A DNA stretch of 60,000 nt from Tubiluchus corallicola (lineage: Eukaryota > Priapulida > Priapulimorpha > Priapulimorphida > Tubiluchidae), in NCBI GenBank assembly GCA_030141605.1, contig JAQGDQ010000208.1, forward strand, positions 250,001 through 310,000, read 5' to 3'. The translations under genes were made by a program, and so were the position numbers. Below are positions 23,601 to 34,236 of the stretch, in pieces. The notes below the pieces were generated by a model. That model made no database searches. It was not told the origin of the DNA and saw nothing but the letters and a program-made list of their open reading frames with translations. The stretch's first letter is position 1, and every line of letters starts with the position of its first letter.

Positions 23601-26600
23601 TGTTGGAATGTTTATATTTTGGCTAAATAAAAATGAATCTTGAAAATCTTGAAATCTTGATTCAGTACAAAGAAATGAGCTTTAGCCACAAATCATTTAA
23701 GAGAAGACATGCACATCTGAATTCATGGAATTTTTCCATTTACAAATTGTAAACAATGATAAATTACTATTAAAAGAAACTGTTTATAAAACTGAAAAAT
23801 TACCCAGAAAGTAGTGCTTATCTAATTTGCTACTAATGTGAGGTAACTGTTGATGTATTTTCTTGAAGGAAATAAGATCATAGTTGATATGAATACAATG
23901 TTTCAGCAGAATTGTACAGAAAAGAGAGACTGAAAAACTGACAATACGAGCAGTTGTCCTGCAAGCAGAAATTAGCAATGCAAAAATATGAGCAGCAGCC
24001 ACACAAATATTTTGAACAAACTGGCAGGCATTTAGGACTAAGGAAGAGAGAAACACTGTATGGTCAAAATATCAAAAACACATGTAAGATTTGTCATACA
24101 CTGCTCAGTCTAGTATTGGCAACAAAGTTTTTTTCTGAATAAACAATATTCTAGAAATGAAAAAATACTTACTGTCCCTGAGATAGCACCAGCAGTAAAG
24201 CTCATAGACATTGTCGGATGGTTCGTGTGTGCCATGCGTAACATCCGTTCTTTCAAAAATTCATAATTTGCCCAGTAAAGAGCTAAAAATATTTTATTAC
24301 GAATCAAAAACACAAAAAACATATTGTTGCAGCTCAATTTAACTGAACTACCAAGCAAATTTGTAACTTAAGAATAGAACAATAACAATATTTTATAACT
24401 AGATGCAAAAAATACCAATATAATGCTAATAATAATGTTGTGTGCAGGAGAAACTTATATACTCAATAGAATTTATTTTTATAAAAATCTTACCAGAAAA
24501 TGGAACATCACGTAACAAGGTTGGAGATAACCCTCTCCACAAGGAGAAGATGCCCTCACTTGCTATTGTTGTTTTCACAGCTCTACCAAGCTCTATAAAT
24601 ATAGTTAAAACTTACACTGCAAGTGAAATTTAAGCAAAATTTATACTATTGGTAGTTATTTGTAATAATAAAAAAGTAAGTACACCACAGATCCATAAGA
24701 TGTGAAAATTTTCTTGAAAACATTGGTAACTTATTTGCAGCAATTCTACAAGCATGTAACGTGAATGCCAAACAACCAACGCACAGAAACCCCGCTCTAA
24801 AAAAAGACAAAATTTGCTCTCTTCCAATACTAGAATTAAAATGACTGGTTTCATAGTAAGAACAGTTTCAACAAACAGGAAAGCTGAAATATAACTTGCA
24901 GCATTGCACAGTGAAGGGCAGTCCTGTCTGAGTTACACGCAAAATAAGGCAACAATGGTTTTTGTAATAATAATAAGATTACGCTTATTTATAAAGTTCT
25001 TTCAAGGTATCACGGTTGGTTCCACTTTAATATTTACCTTTTTAGCAAAAGGATGAAAATGTTTTTAAAGTTACCCGCAGCAACTTATTTCAGAAATTAA
25101 AGATTAGAGGACCTGTAAACTGTGCAATCTTACAGAGAAGTTTAGAAAGTCTGTGTTCAGTGCAATAACTGTTACAAAGGAATCGTTTCGATAAAATGTT
25201 GAAACATTCCTACTGAAAGACTCAGTAAAAGCTATATAACAGAAAAATAATATGCTAAAATGGAAACGAAAATCAGCAGTAAAACTTACGTTTGTAGCTA
25301 AGCTGTTGTGACTGCATCTTCGTTCTAATTAATTCCAATGGACTTATCACAGTTGCAGCTATTACTGAAAGGAAATTTATGTGTAAGTAGTGGTCAGACA
25401 TCGGCAACATTTTCCTAATCGATTAATCAGGTACAAAACCGATCCAATAATCAGTTTTGTCCTTATGAGAACCTTTGGTCCTAAGCAGTGATGCCAATGG
25501 GCTTAGGTACTATGCAAAGATAAAGCAATATTGCTTGATTTTCACCACAATGACGATTGTATTTGTTGTGCAATTTTTGTGGATTTTACAAAAATGATAC
25601 AGGCAATATGACCCAGTTTGCATCTGCAGCGGAAAAATAACAGATGATCTAAAAAAGAAGCCAGAATCAATTATGATCGATTCAATCCACTAACTGGTCC
25701 CGCCACTAAGTGCAAGTGTTTATATCATCACAAACTGGATAAAATATGATGGTATTTACACTCGGCATACTAAACCCCAAGTTTACAAACTTATCAGCAC
25801 ACTAACTGATTCAGTGAAAAGCTGAATGAAGTTGTAGTAAAAGGAAGCCAGCAGATATCACCTGTCATAGCCCTACAAGTAATCAGTTCATTATTGTAAT
25901 AAAAGTTAACTATTTTTTCAACAGTAAACACCTTGTAGAGACTGCACAAGAAAATGTCTGTACACAAGAAAATTTTTCAGCAAAACTCACCTCGAGCCGA
26001 AGCACCTGCACTCATCACTACCCACTGATTGTAGGAATGAATTCCAAAAATTCGATATATAAGATCACGAAGGTTATCATACATGGTAAAATATATCACT
26101 GTTGCCGGCAATGCCATAACTCTGCATAAACAAGAAATGAACATGGTAAATATAGTTTTTACAATTTCAAGAATAAGATTTAAAAACGCAAATTTATCAT
26201 AACAAATCTTAAAGGAGTTGTAAATTTAAAGGAAGACAAGATGATTTTTCTTATTAATACTGCAAAAGGGTGTCTCATAATTAAATAATAGATTAAAATC
26301 TTAATTAACGGCAGGCAAGAGCAACTACTGATGCCATCACAAACTAACATAATTTTCAACAGCAAAAATATTCCACGAGGGTGTTGCACATGTTTGTGAA
26401 AACGAAAATTGAAGTACAGTGCTACTGTAAGATATTCACTGTGTTGTATTAAAACTAGGCATGTTTTAAGATAAAAACGCAAATTTCAAATTTACCGCTG
26501 TGTATATGCATGAGCTCGTCAGAAACTAACACATCTAAACTGATAGGTACAGCACCTGTTTTTGTGTAAAGTTTTTCCGAAATGCAGGCGCTAGTGCCCG

Positions 26601-29600
26601 TCTAACTATTGAATGGTGAAATGCATATAACAGTGAAGAACTAGTGGCACAAACGTGAAATTGTGTTTGTGTGGTTTATAATTTTTCTCGCAAGTCACTT
26701 TTTAAAAAATAATGTGTTCCCTTTCAATATTTTAAAGAGTAGATTGTTTTGACATATAATTCAAGATTGGGTCCAGCTTTGCTTTAAGCAAAAATCTTCA
26801 AAAAAAGAGTTTGCATATCAAACTAATATAATTAAAAACGCATAAAATTTTAAAGTAAGAACTATACATACAATGTTGGCGGCAAGCCACTCCACAGTGA
26901 TGAAAGACCCTCGTTACGAGCTATTTTAATAAAAGCATCCTAAACGAAAACAATGTTATTCATTATTGTTTTTAGTGTTATTTAAAATACAAATTTTTGG
27001 GTTAATAAAAAAATAATTTAAAGCAAACAGATACATTAGTGGAATTCTATTTCATGGTCATAACTTACTTAAATAGCCACAACAGGTAAGCAGCACCAAC
27101 GCCCAATGATTACCAGTAAAGCGATAGGCAGGGCACGATCAAATCGGGGCTGAATTTGCAAAAATCGATGAGTATACATTATCATGAAGTACATGTTAGT
27201 ACTCATTGTTTGGAGTGGCTCAACCATTAAAAAAACTTTAGGTAGCAGGGAGAAATTATTTCTTCACAAACAAATTTTCAATAGTACTTTTACTAGTTTA
27301 TCAATTTATCCATACAACTTTTTGCAATTGTAACACAACACAGCTACTTTTTAAGAATCTAAAATCCCATGCCTGATGCTACTTTGTATTTTTTATTTTT
27401 TATCGGGGTAGGTCAAATTCAAGTGCTGCCCAGGTCCACCATTCATGCAACCGAAAATGCATAAAAGCACTTGAAAATTTAATTTGAGAATAACACAATT
27501 TCAAACTTGCAATAAAGAATTGTAGTTCATTAGCTTGTCCATCGGTATTTTTATGGCGCACTAGGTGTTTAGTACAGCAGGTGTTATGCATTGTTTGTGG
27601 GAAGAAAATATTTTTAACTAATCCATTCTTTTGAAATTGCGAATTTATATAATAATGTAACAGATACTAATGTAGTACAGTCGTTAACTCCGTTATGTAT
27701 GTATGTATGAGCACGGAAATTATTTTTCTATGTTACATAGTCTCACAGAGAACAGTTTTTGATGTTGTGACATCATGTTGAATATTGAGCTCTGGATCAC
27801 ATTAATGTGAATCTGCACAATTCTTTGTCATTGCCCCCCCCCCTAGGGTTATACAGTAAGTCCTCGCTTAACGACCCCCCATTTAACAATGTTTCACTTT
27901 GATGATGCCGATCATTTGACATATTTTTTTCACTTAACAATGTGTATGTTTCGCTTTAGCGATGACTTTTTTACTTTGTTCAAGACAAATTTTTATTTGA
28001 TTAACAAAATTTTTACCTAATTCAATGCTTTAAAACAGCACCTATTGCACCTGTTCTAAAAATGCACTAGTAATGTAAACAGTGTAATTATTATACATGT
28101 TTTTGCTTCCCGACTTACTACTGATACTATTACTGTAGTACTAGTGGATTGCCTATCAAGTGACTAGCGAGCAACTTTGCCTGCAACCTGTTGCTGTAGC
28201 AACCAGACTAAGTATATAGGTAAAATTCCCAAGGTCACCCCAGGGCTCGACTCTGCAGTGCTTATTGTGCAACCACTGACTAGGCTTAAACATTAACGAA
28301 AGAGAAACCGCTATAACTAGGTATTAGTAAGTAAAATACATAGGTGGTTTCAGGCAAACAGGAAGACATTAATCAGTAGAAATATGAATAAAACTCATAG
28401 AATGTTTAACTTATATGATTTAAGCAGTATTGATTTTTGTCTCTGGAACGTATCTCAATTATTTTACATTACTTTCTATGGAAGTCTTGGCTTCATTTAA
28501 CAACATTTCGCTTAACGTCACATTTTGTTGGAATGCATTTGCATCGTTAAGCGAGGACTTACTGTAATTAGAAATTATTCTTGACAATAAGATAGGTACC
28601 AGTCCCATCATGACCATCAGCAGATGTAGAAAAGGAGGCCCCACCAATGAATGCTGAATTCCAGTTTGCATAGTGACAAACTGTATAAAAAGAACATGTA
28701 TATATATTTATACACATACACATGCATAGATATCTTTCTATATGAAAAAAATAGTGGCAAAGTTCAAATTTTCAATGACTTTGAACAAGGGACTGAAAAA
28801 GGGAACTTGCCGAGATGGTACATGTCACATCAGAGCTGAAAAACACGGCTGGAAATTTGCGATACCGACCATATGGAAACATCAGCAGTAAGCGCAGCTA
28901 CAGTGAATTTAATTACTTAATATTTTAAACTTACCAAAGTGCCACCTAGTTTAACCACTGGTGAAACTTCAATAATTGGAACCTAAATAACCAAAACATA
29001 AAGAAAGAAGTATTATGAGATGACATTACACAATTTTTTTCATCACTTCACCGTGTAGCAAAAACCACTGTTTCTAAATGCGAAGCTAAACAGTAGCATG
29101 GTAATACGACAAACAAATGTACTGGAACAAAACGCTAGCCCTGAAGTCACATATACCTTAGGCTTTAGACACATTTCACATACAGCTGTTCCTCGAAATC
29201 TGATTGTTTGCAGATGCTCGTGTGAATCCCATGGCTTAATTGAACCCTCTGTCAAACACGTACAAACATGATCCATAAGACCATTGCAATACAGAAAGTT
29301 CTGACCCCTATGCAAGGGCTTGGCTTGAGCTTGCAGTCTCGTCTTCACAACATCAAGAGGTGTAACTATATATACAAAAAAAAAACAAGAATGTTACATT
29401 GGCTTTTCACAATGATATATTTGAAGAGTAATCGAATTTTTCTATTTTCTGATTACTTGACACAGCAGTTAATATATATAATACCATATAATACCATAAG
29501 GAATGGAATTTCCTTTGCTGAATGGAGTGATGTCAACAAAGTAATAAGGTACTAATTATGTTTTCCACTGTTAGTTTTTGTAATTCAGTGTGCATGATTT

Positions 29601-30155
29601 GTGTCTATTTTTGTTTCTAGTTCACAGCCTGCCAAGTTTGACAGCATCTAGTTTGAGCGATGTATATGACTTGCAAGGGCTATGCTGGTGACTTGATGTT
29701 ATAACGATCATGACTGTTGGAAAGATTAGAAATGAAAGTACAATTACGGACATACAAAAATGTCAGAATTGAATTTGCTCCAAAAATTATATGATATGAA
29801 GGACCCTATAAAATCCCATTAGAACATATCAGCTTTTTCAAAACATGTGAAGTTCTATCATTACTGGACATCACAATAATAATGTATTTGCGATTTTCAA
29901 AAATTATTAATTCTAATTGAAATTCATTTAAATTGCCATTCTAGCACAAATTTTATAAGTATCAGAAATAAATTGAAGAAGATTATTTTACTCCAAGAAC
30001 AAAGTCACAAAGTATCATTACTCACCAAATAAAGATGTAATTAAAGCTCCTGAACAGGAAGAAACCATCTGCTGCGTCGGCGTGCAATCCGGAATCAGGC
30101 GGTTCATTGACAAGTTTCTATAGTCAAATGGCTTTTCTGGTGAAGCAGAAGTCAT
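20695..30155 (-). CDS. Mitochondrial carrier, SLC25A39/SLC25A40 type (11 coding exons)
   Basis: Inner-membrane carrier; the SLC25A39/40 group imports glutathione into mitochondria. Exons in coding order: 29 kb side 30026-30155, 29184-29365, 28935-28982, 26872-26939, 25991-26121, 25290-25364, 24494-24592, 24173-24282, 23341-23419, 21113-21187, 20695-20822. Phases agree throughout and give 374 aa (human SLC25A40 338, SLC25A39 359). The three carrier signatures are [11 protein letters not shown] (residue 46), [11 protein letters not shown] (194) and a Leu-starting variant [11 protein letters not shown] (288), each with its acidic and basic pair. [10 protein letters not shown] and [16 protein letters not shown] follow the first and second repeats of the fold. 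The group-specific matrix loop [14 protein letters not shown] has cysteines 70, 78 and 80; in SLC25A39 this loop's cysteines are reported to bind an iron-sulfur cluster. The C-terminus is [16 protein letters not shown]. The ATG at 30155 begins MTSASPEK, and no upstream in-frame extension is needed. The gene is convergent with DNase I. I cannot choose between A39 and A40; invertebrates often have one copy. Confidence 0.95.
21560..21745 (+). repeat. LINE 3' tail with short tandem end
   Basis: The block ends GATAAATAAAAAATGTCTATG plus one more TCTATG-like unit. It shares a GACT-G-TGACCA core and following pyrimidine-rich stretch with the LINE tail at 33040-33110, and that core can form a small stem-loop. 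This fits the 3' UTR of a LINE; the upstream part back to about 21300 may belong to it. Intron of the carrier gene. Confidence 0.45.
23600..23662 (+). repeat. Possible LINE 3' tail
   Basis: CTAAATAAAAATGAATCTTG is followed by repeated ATCTTGAAA units (23636-23662). It has the same AATAAA plus short-repeat layout as other LINE tails here. No coding part is attached. Ninth-exon-proximal intron of the carrier gene. Confidence 0.3.
25388..25708. mobile_element. Small hAT-like MITE
   Basis: The ends are TAGTGGTCAGACATCGG and, inverted, TAGTGGCGGGACCAGTT, followed inside by related CTAATCGATTAATCAGG and TTGAATCGATCATAATTG. The flanking 8-mers TGTGTAAG (25380-25387) and AGTGCAAG (25709-25716) agree at 6 of 8 positions, which fits an old 8-bp target duplication. 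It is 321 bases long without coding. It lies 23 bases upstream of the acceptor of the sixth carrier exon. Confidence 0.6.
27069..27149 (-). other. Possible 81-nt cassette exon with terminal in-frame stop
   Basis: Within the third intron of the carrier gene (28934-26940) the minus strand has an acceptor-like CAAATTCAG, an 81-base open stretch and a strong donor GTAAGTTATG. Read in the phase of the flanking exons it encodes [20 protein letters not shown], then LPVVAI, then TAA as its last codon. Inclusion would truncate the carrier after about 120 residues. The carrier family has no sequence like this here, so it is not part of the normal protein. It may be a non-productive alternative exon, a transposon scrap, or chance. 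Confidence 0.2.
27854..28564. mobile_element. Pogo-like MITE, second family
   Basis: Perfect 21-bp terminal inverted repeats beginning CAGTAAGTCCTCGCTTAACG are flanked by TA on both sides (27852-27853 and 28565-28566). At 711 bases with no transposase, it is non-autonomous. CAG ends plus TA target fit the pogo/Tigger group, but the ends and interior differ from the CAGTAGGCGCC family elsewhere in the window. The perfect ends suggest a younger insertion. A C12-13 run lies just outside at 27834-27845. Third carrier intron. Confidence 0.85.
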
Positions 30156-30159
30156 TATG

Positions 30160-32005
30160 GTCAATTTAATTAGGCATCTACCATGTAAATTCTACTATCT
30201 TGCATAGACTTTCGTCCTTCTAGCAACATCTTGCAGACTAATTTAAGAAAATGTGTAAAAATAAAAATTATGAAACAAATTAGAGCATGTAAAAAACCTA
30301 ATAAAACTGTTAAACTGATAAAAATAATCACTCACCACGCCAAACCTACGATAAATTACAAGAGATGTATTCAAAACCGAAAGCACCAAAAACAAAAACT
30401 GAACTTACAGACTCTGTGAAGCTACTGCGGTTATATAACACAAACTATATAAGATGCTTTAGGTGCAAAAATACTTCCGTTTCGAATTTTAAACAAGGGT
30501 GCAATTGATGAAATTAAATCACGGTAATTATTAATTTTTTTCAAACCAAATTTGATGAAAACTAGGAAATTTATTTAAAAAAATCGTGAATCAGCAGAAA
30601 CCACATGAAAAGAAATTCTTAAAGGAAAACTGGACGATTGTTTAGACTCATCTCATTTTAATTTACTGTCCAAAATATACATTTTCTTGCCTATAAAGGT
30701 TAGCAATTGTTTCTTTTATATTTGAATAATTAGCCTAGAAAGTTAATTAACAGCAACCAAGCACAGCTACTGCTTACATCAGAAACTTACCACAGTTGGT
30801 GCAATGGAAGGCATCTTCCCTTGCACATCAAACATAAGTATTTAAAAAAGCTATTGTAATTTTCAATATTTTACAGCATTCTTTATTCTGAACTAACGTT
30901 TACACGATTGACCAGTTTTCCTTTAATAATTCAAAATGTTTGTGTGAACTGGTAAGACAACACTACATTGCCATCCCAGTGCACACCACTGATTCACCAA
31001 AAAACTCATTATTGATCTTACTGGCAATATAAAATAATTTAAACCTTTGCTTAATTAGCAAAGAGTGTACTACAAATGTTCTGATTATTTTTTCAAACAT
31101 TTACGCAATGTTATCTAAACTTGTTTCAAATGAGGTACTGGCAAAATGACTGCACCTAACAGTTACCTCGAAATTTAAATTTACAAGTTTTATAGAGTGT
31201 TTCTACTAATTGGTCTTTTCATCTCAAATGGACCAACACTTCAGTTATGACAATCTCAGATTTGCTTCATACTTTCAAAATGTGTTCTGCTATTATTATT
31301 TTTAATGAAATATACAGAAAACTAGCTTAATATAACATAATATTAATAATATAAAATAGGATGAGGGCACAGCAAGAAATTGAAGAAACCATATTGTAGG
31401 ACATCTGTCAGGCAACATTATTGCTTGTTGAAGATTGTTAATCTGGTGGAATTCCTTGTCAAATCATGTTGTCACTGCCTCATCACTTAATACATTCAAG
31501 GTGTACATTCACATACATTATTAAGCCAATGATAGAAACAACTTATTATTCAAACTTAAAGCAAAGCATCTATAGAAAAATGTCCTCTGCGTAAAAATCA
31601 TGACAACGCACCTGAACACTAAGGTGTAAGGTCGCTAATCAACCTTGGCATTTTTCAGCATAGAATTATGATCCAATTTTAATCGTAAAATAACAAATTT
31701 AGGCAAAAAATCACTATTCGTGTAACCTTGGCATAAAATCACGCCATGTGCTGTTATTGTCCCAATCTTTGAAATAGAAGGGATTCCACTAGGTAGTGGT
31801 TTTGGTTCGCACGCGGGCAGCAGAGTACGCACGGTTGGGTTACCGTTACACATTTTGTGACGACCACGACAAGCTATAATACAGACGATGTATAAATATT
31901 TATTAATGAATGATACCATATGAAGAGGCATAACTTCGAAAAACGAGAAGGACACTAATAAGGTTGTTTTATTCTACATCGAACTCACAAACTAAGAGAC
32001 ATTTA
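30160..32005. other. Gap upstream of the carrier gene
   Basis: Presumed promoter and 5' UTR of the carrier gene next to 30155, but no core promoter element stands out. A minus-strand ATG with eight open codons and a good donor (30814-30791, MPSIAPTV then GTAAGT) could be an unrelated or leader exon. A GC-richer minus-strand open frame lies at 31635-31955 and is listed separately. The rest is plain AT-rich sequence. Confidence 0.3.
31635..31955 (-). other. Unrecognised open frame in a GC-richer patch
   Basis: A 106-codon open frame on the minus strand. Its second half (CRGRHKMCNGNPTVRTLLPA, then PKPLPSGIPSISKIGTITAH) comes from a patch with clearly more G, C and CpG than its surroundings (31785-31875). 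A CTATAG-like acceptor is present just before CRGRHK. I recognise no domain. It may be an exon of an unassembled gene or a scrap of a mobile element. Confidence 0.2.
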
Positions 32006-32009
32006 GAAA

Positions 32010-33165
32010 CTAGAACTAGCTAAATTTATGTACAGACACACTAATAATTTGCTCCATGAATTATATGATAACTATTCTTATAAAAATTAGACAAATACAC
32101 AATTATTCAACAAGGTCTGCTACAAGTGACAAATTTTATCAAACTAGATATCAGACATTATGGGAGTTGAATTCTATTAAGCATAAAGGTGTAATTTTAT
32201 GGAATAAGTTGGTTAGTGCAGTCAAAAATGCAAACTCACTGCAAGCATTAGCCAGCCAGTATAGATTGAATTTAATACATAATTAAAGTGTCAATTAAAG
32301 ATAAAGAAAATATACTGTTTGACAATACAGTTTGATACATATTCTATTTACGTTTAATTTGTTTCTTTCTTTCTTGTTTGCTGTCTCTGCTGCTAGTCTA
32401 TTTCATTACTGTTTTCGTTGACTGCTCTATTGTATCATCTTTAATTACCGGTAACTAACAGTCAACCTAATGTTTTTCTTGTTGTAAGTAATGCACAAGT
32501 TCAAACATAGTCACACAAGTATTAATTGCACCTTTACATAATTTATAAACATAATACACCTTAATCATAATTGGCACATTTCTCTAAATTAAAAAAAAAT
32601 ACAACCAGGTTTGAAGAGTATTAATATAATAGATAAAATGTCAGATAGATTATAATATCATTAATATAATTATTATGAAACACACTTTCGGATTGTTTTA
32701 TAAGTGATGCTTACCTTCTTAAATTTGTTAGTCATTTTTGGTCAATAATCATATTAAAAATAAGATTAATAATGTTCATTTAGTTTAAAACCCTATATCG
32801 CCTTACAGGTACATACAACTTCTGCTTCCTTTTAGTTTCAATATTGCGTAACCAGATTAATTTGTTAGCTAATTTTCTTTTAATTAGTTAGTTTTGCCCA
32901 AAGCATTCTACTTAACTTTATTTTCACTTTGTTTTGCATAATTTCATTTTCCATTAATTTAATTTATTTTCCTTTTCTATTCTTTATTTTGTTATAATAA
33001 TATTTACCCGCCATGCTAAAATTAGTAGACTCACTATTTAGGGATGGCAGACTAGGTGACCATTTGATCTTTTGCCACTCTATCCTTCTTAAACTTTGTA
33101 ACTCATTGTTATAAACTATTCTGTGACTGTTATTCTGAAGGCAAATAAATTATTATTATTCATCA
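32010..33165 (+). mobile_element. LINE 3' end: RT C-terminal tail plus 3' UTR
   Basis: Frame one encodes KFMYRHTNNLLHELYDNY (from about 32020). After a shift, frame two encodes IHNYSTRSATSDKF and IKHKGVILWNKL. HNYxTR followed by a (G)xxxWN block is the usual extreme C-terminus of many LINE reverse transcriptases. After the stop near 32286 comes about 0.85 kb of AT-rich sequence ending in AATAAATTATTATTATT at 33146-33162, a typical LINE 3' UTR and tail. It is 5'-truncated and frameshifted, so dead. The family may be shared with the tail at 21560-21745. Confidence 0.65.
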
Positions 33166-34236
33166 TAATTATACTTCATGATCATTTGAAATTTTAATAA
33201 TTATTTACAAAAGAAAATTCATACTATCCATACTAAGATTTGTCTTCCTTGTGCTATGTCTAGGTCCTCCATAATGATTCAGGGAAATCTGTTAAGCTTC
33301 TTCCTATTTTTTCGTGTACTATTTTTACTGTGCCATTTTCATCTATATCATTTTTACCTGTGCCATTTTTACCATGCACCATTTACCATGCACCACTCAA
33401 CATTCAAGGCTTTGCTTAATTTAAAAGTAAAAAGCATTGAAAAATGTGCAAACAACTTAACTAATTTTTCTGAATTTAAATTTTGCATGATGCCATATAA
33501 CCAACAGAAGACAGTTTATTTCCTAAAACCTAGAAATTTGAACACTGTACTATTCGGTGAAACTGTTGTGTACCAATGAAAAGCATGGTAACTACTATTG
33601 GTATTACATAGTTTATCATGTATTACACAGTATACATACAGAGCTGGGGAGCCACAAGCTAATGCTGAAAAAAGATACCAGAAAGTTCATATTGGAAAAA
33701 ATAGTTTGAGCTTTAAGAACAAAAACCAAAATTATTACTACGAATCCACGCAACTGTGTACAACTTTTCCTTAGAATGAAAAATGAAAATCGAATGCATA
33801 ATCACAATCCACAAGAATGTGTATCAGTTACTTTGCAAGCTATGTTAAACAATTTTTCATAATACTGTTTTTCACACACTCAACTCTATGAAGAACAGCT
33901 GATTGGTCATAATGTATGGCTGGCCATTGCAGTCAATAGATAAACTGACTTTTTTTAGATAACTTTACTTGGTCCAAAAAGTTTTCTAATCAGATCAGTA
34001 CAATTTTGTTACCTCAAACTGTTCTTCCTTCAATTATATCACACCAATAAATTTTCTCTATCAAAATATTGATACCATGTTTCACGTGCAATATAAAAAG
34101 AAGGTAAAAGTAAGTGAATTGTTGCAGATTAGTCACATTTTTAATTTCATTCTAAATTACACTAACCGCAGTTTTAAAATAGATAAGTGTATATCTACAT
34201 TTAAGAAATCTAAAAACCACTTCACATGATTATAGG
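33166..34236. other. 3' flank of B9D2, AT-rich
   Basis: No supported gene. A plus-strand open frame at 33256-33579 is built largely on a local repeat of CCATTTTTACC/CATGCACC units (33330-33400) and is probably not coding. The 3' UTR of B9D2 must lie at the right end of this stretch. Confidence 0.35.

Noticed and set aside
28459-28671. Minus-strand frame [20 protein letters not shown] as a carrier exon
   Set aside because: Lies partly in the pogo-like MITE; exon 28935-28982 joins 26939 directly and gives the conserved GGTLDAF sequence without it.
30791-30814. MPSIAPTV with a strong donor as a leader exon of the carrier gene
   Set aside because: The next exon would need an acceptor before 30155, and no pyrimidine tract with AG was found; the ATG at 30155 is enough.
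33256-33579. 107-codon frame with HFYLCHFYH-like repeats
   Set aside because: Built on short DNA repeats and AT-rich flanks, no start context, no domain.
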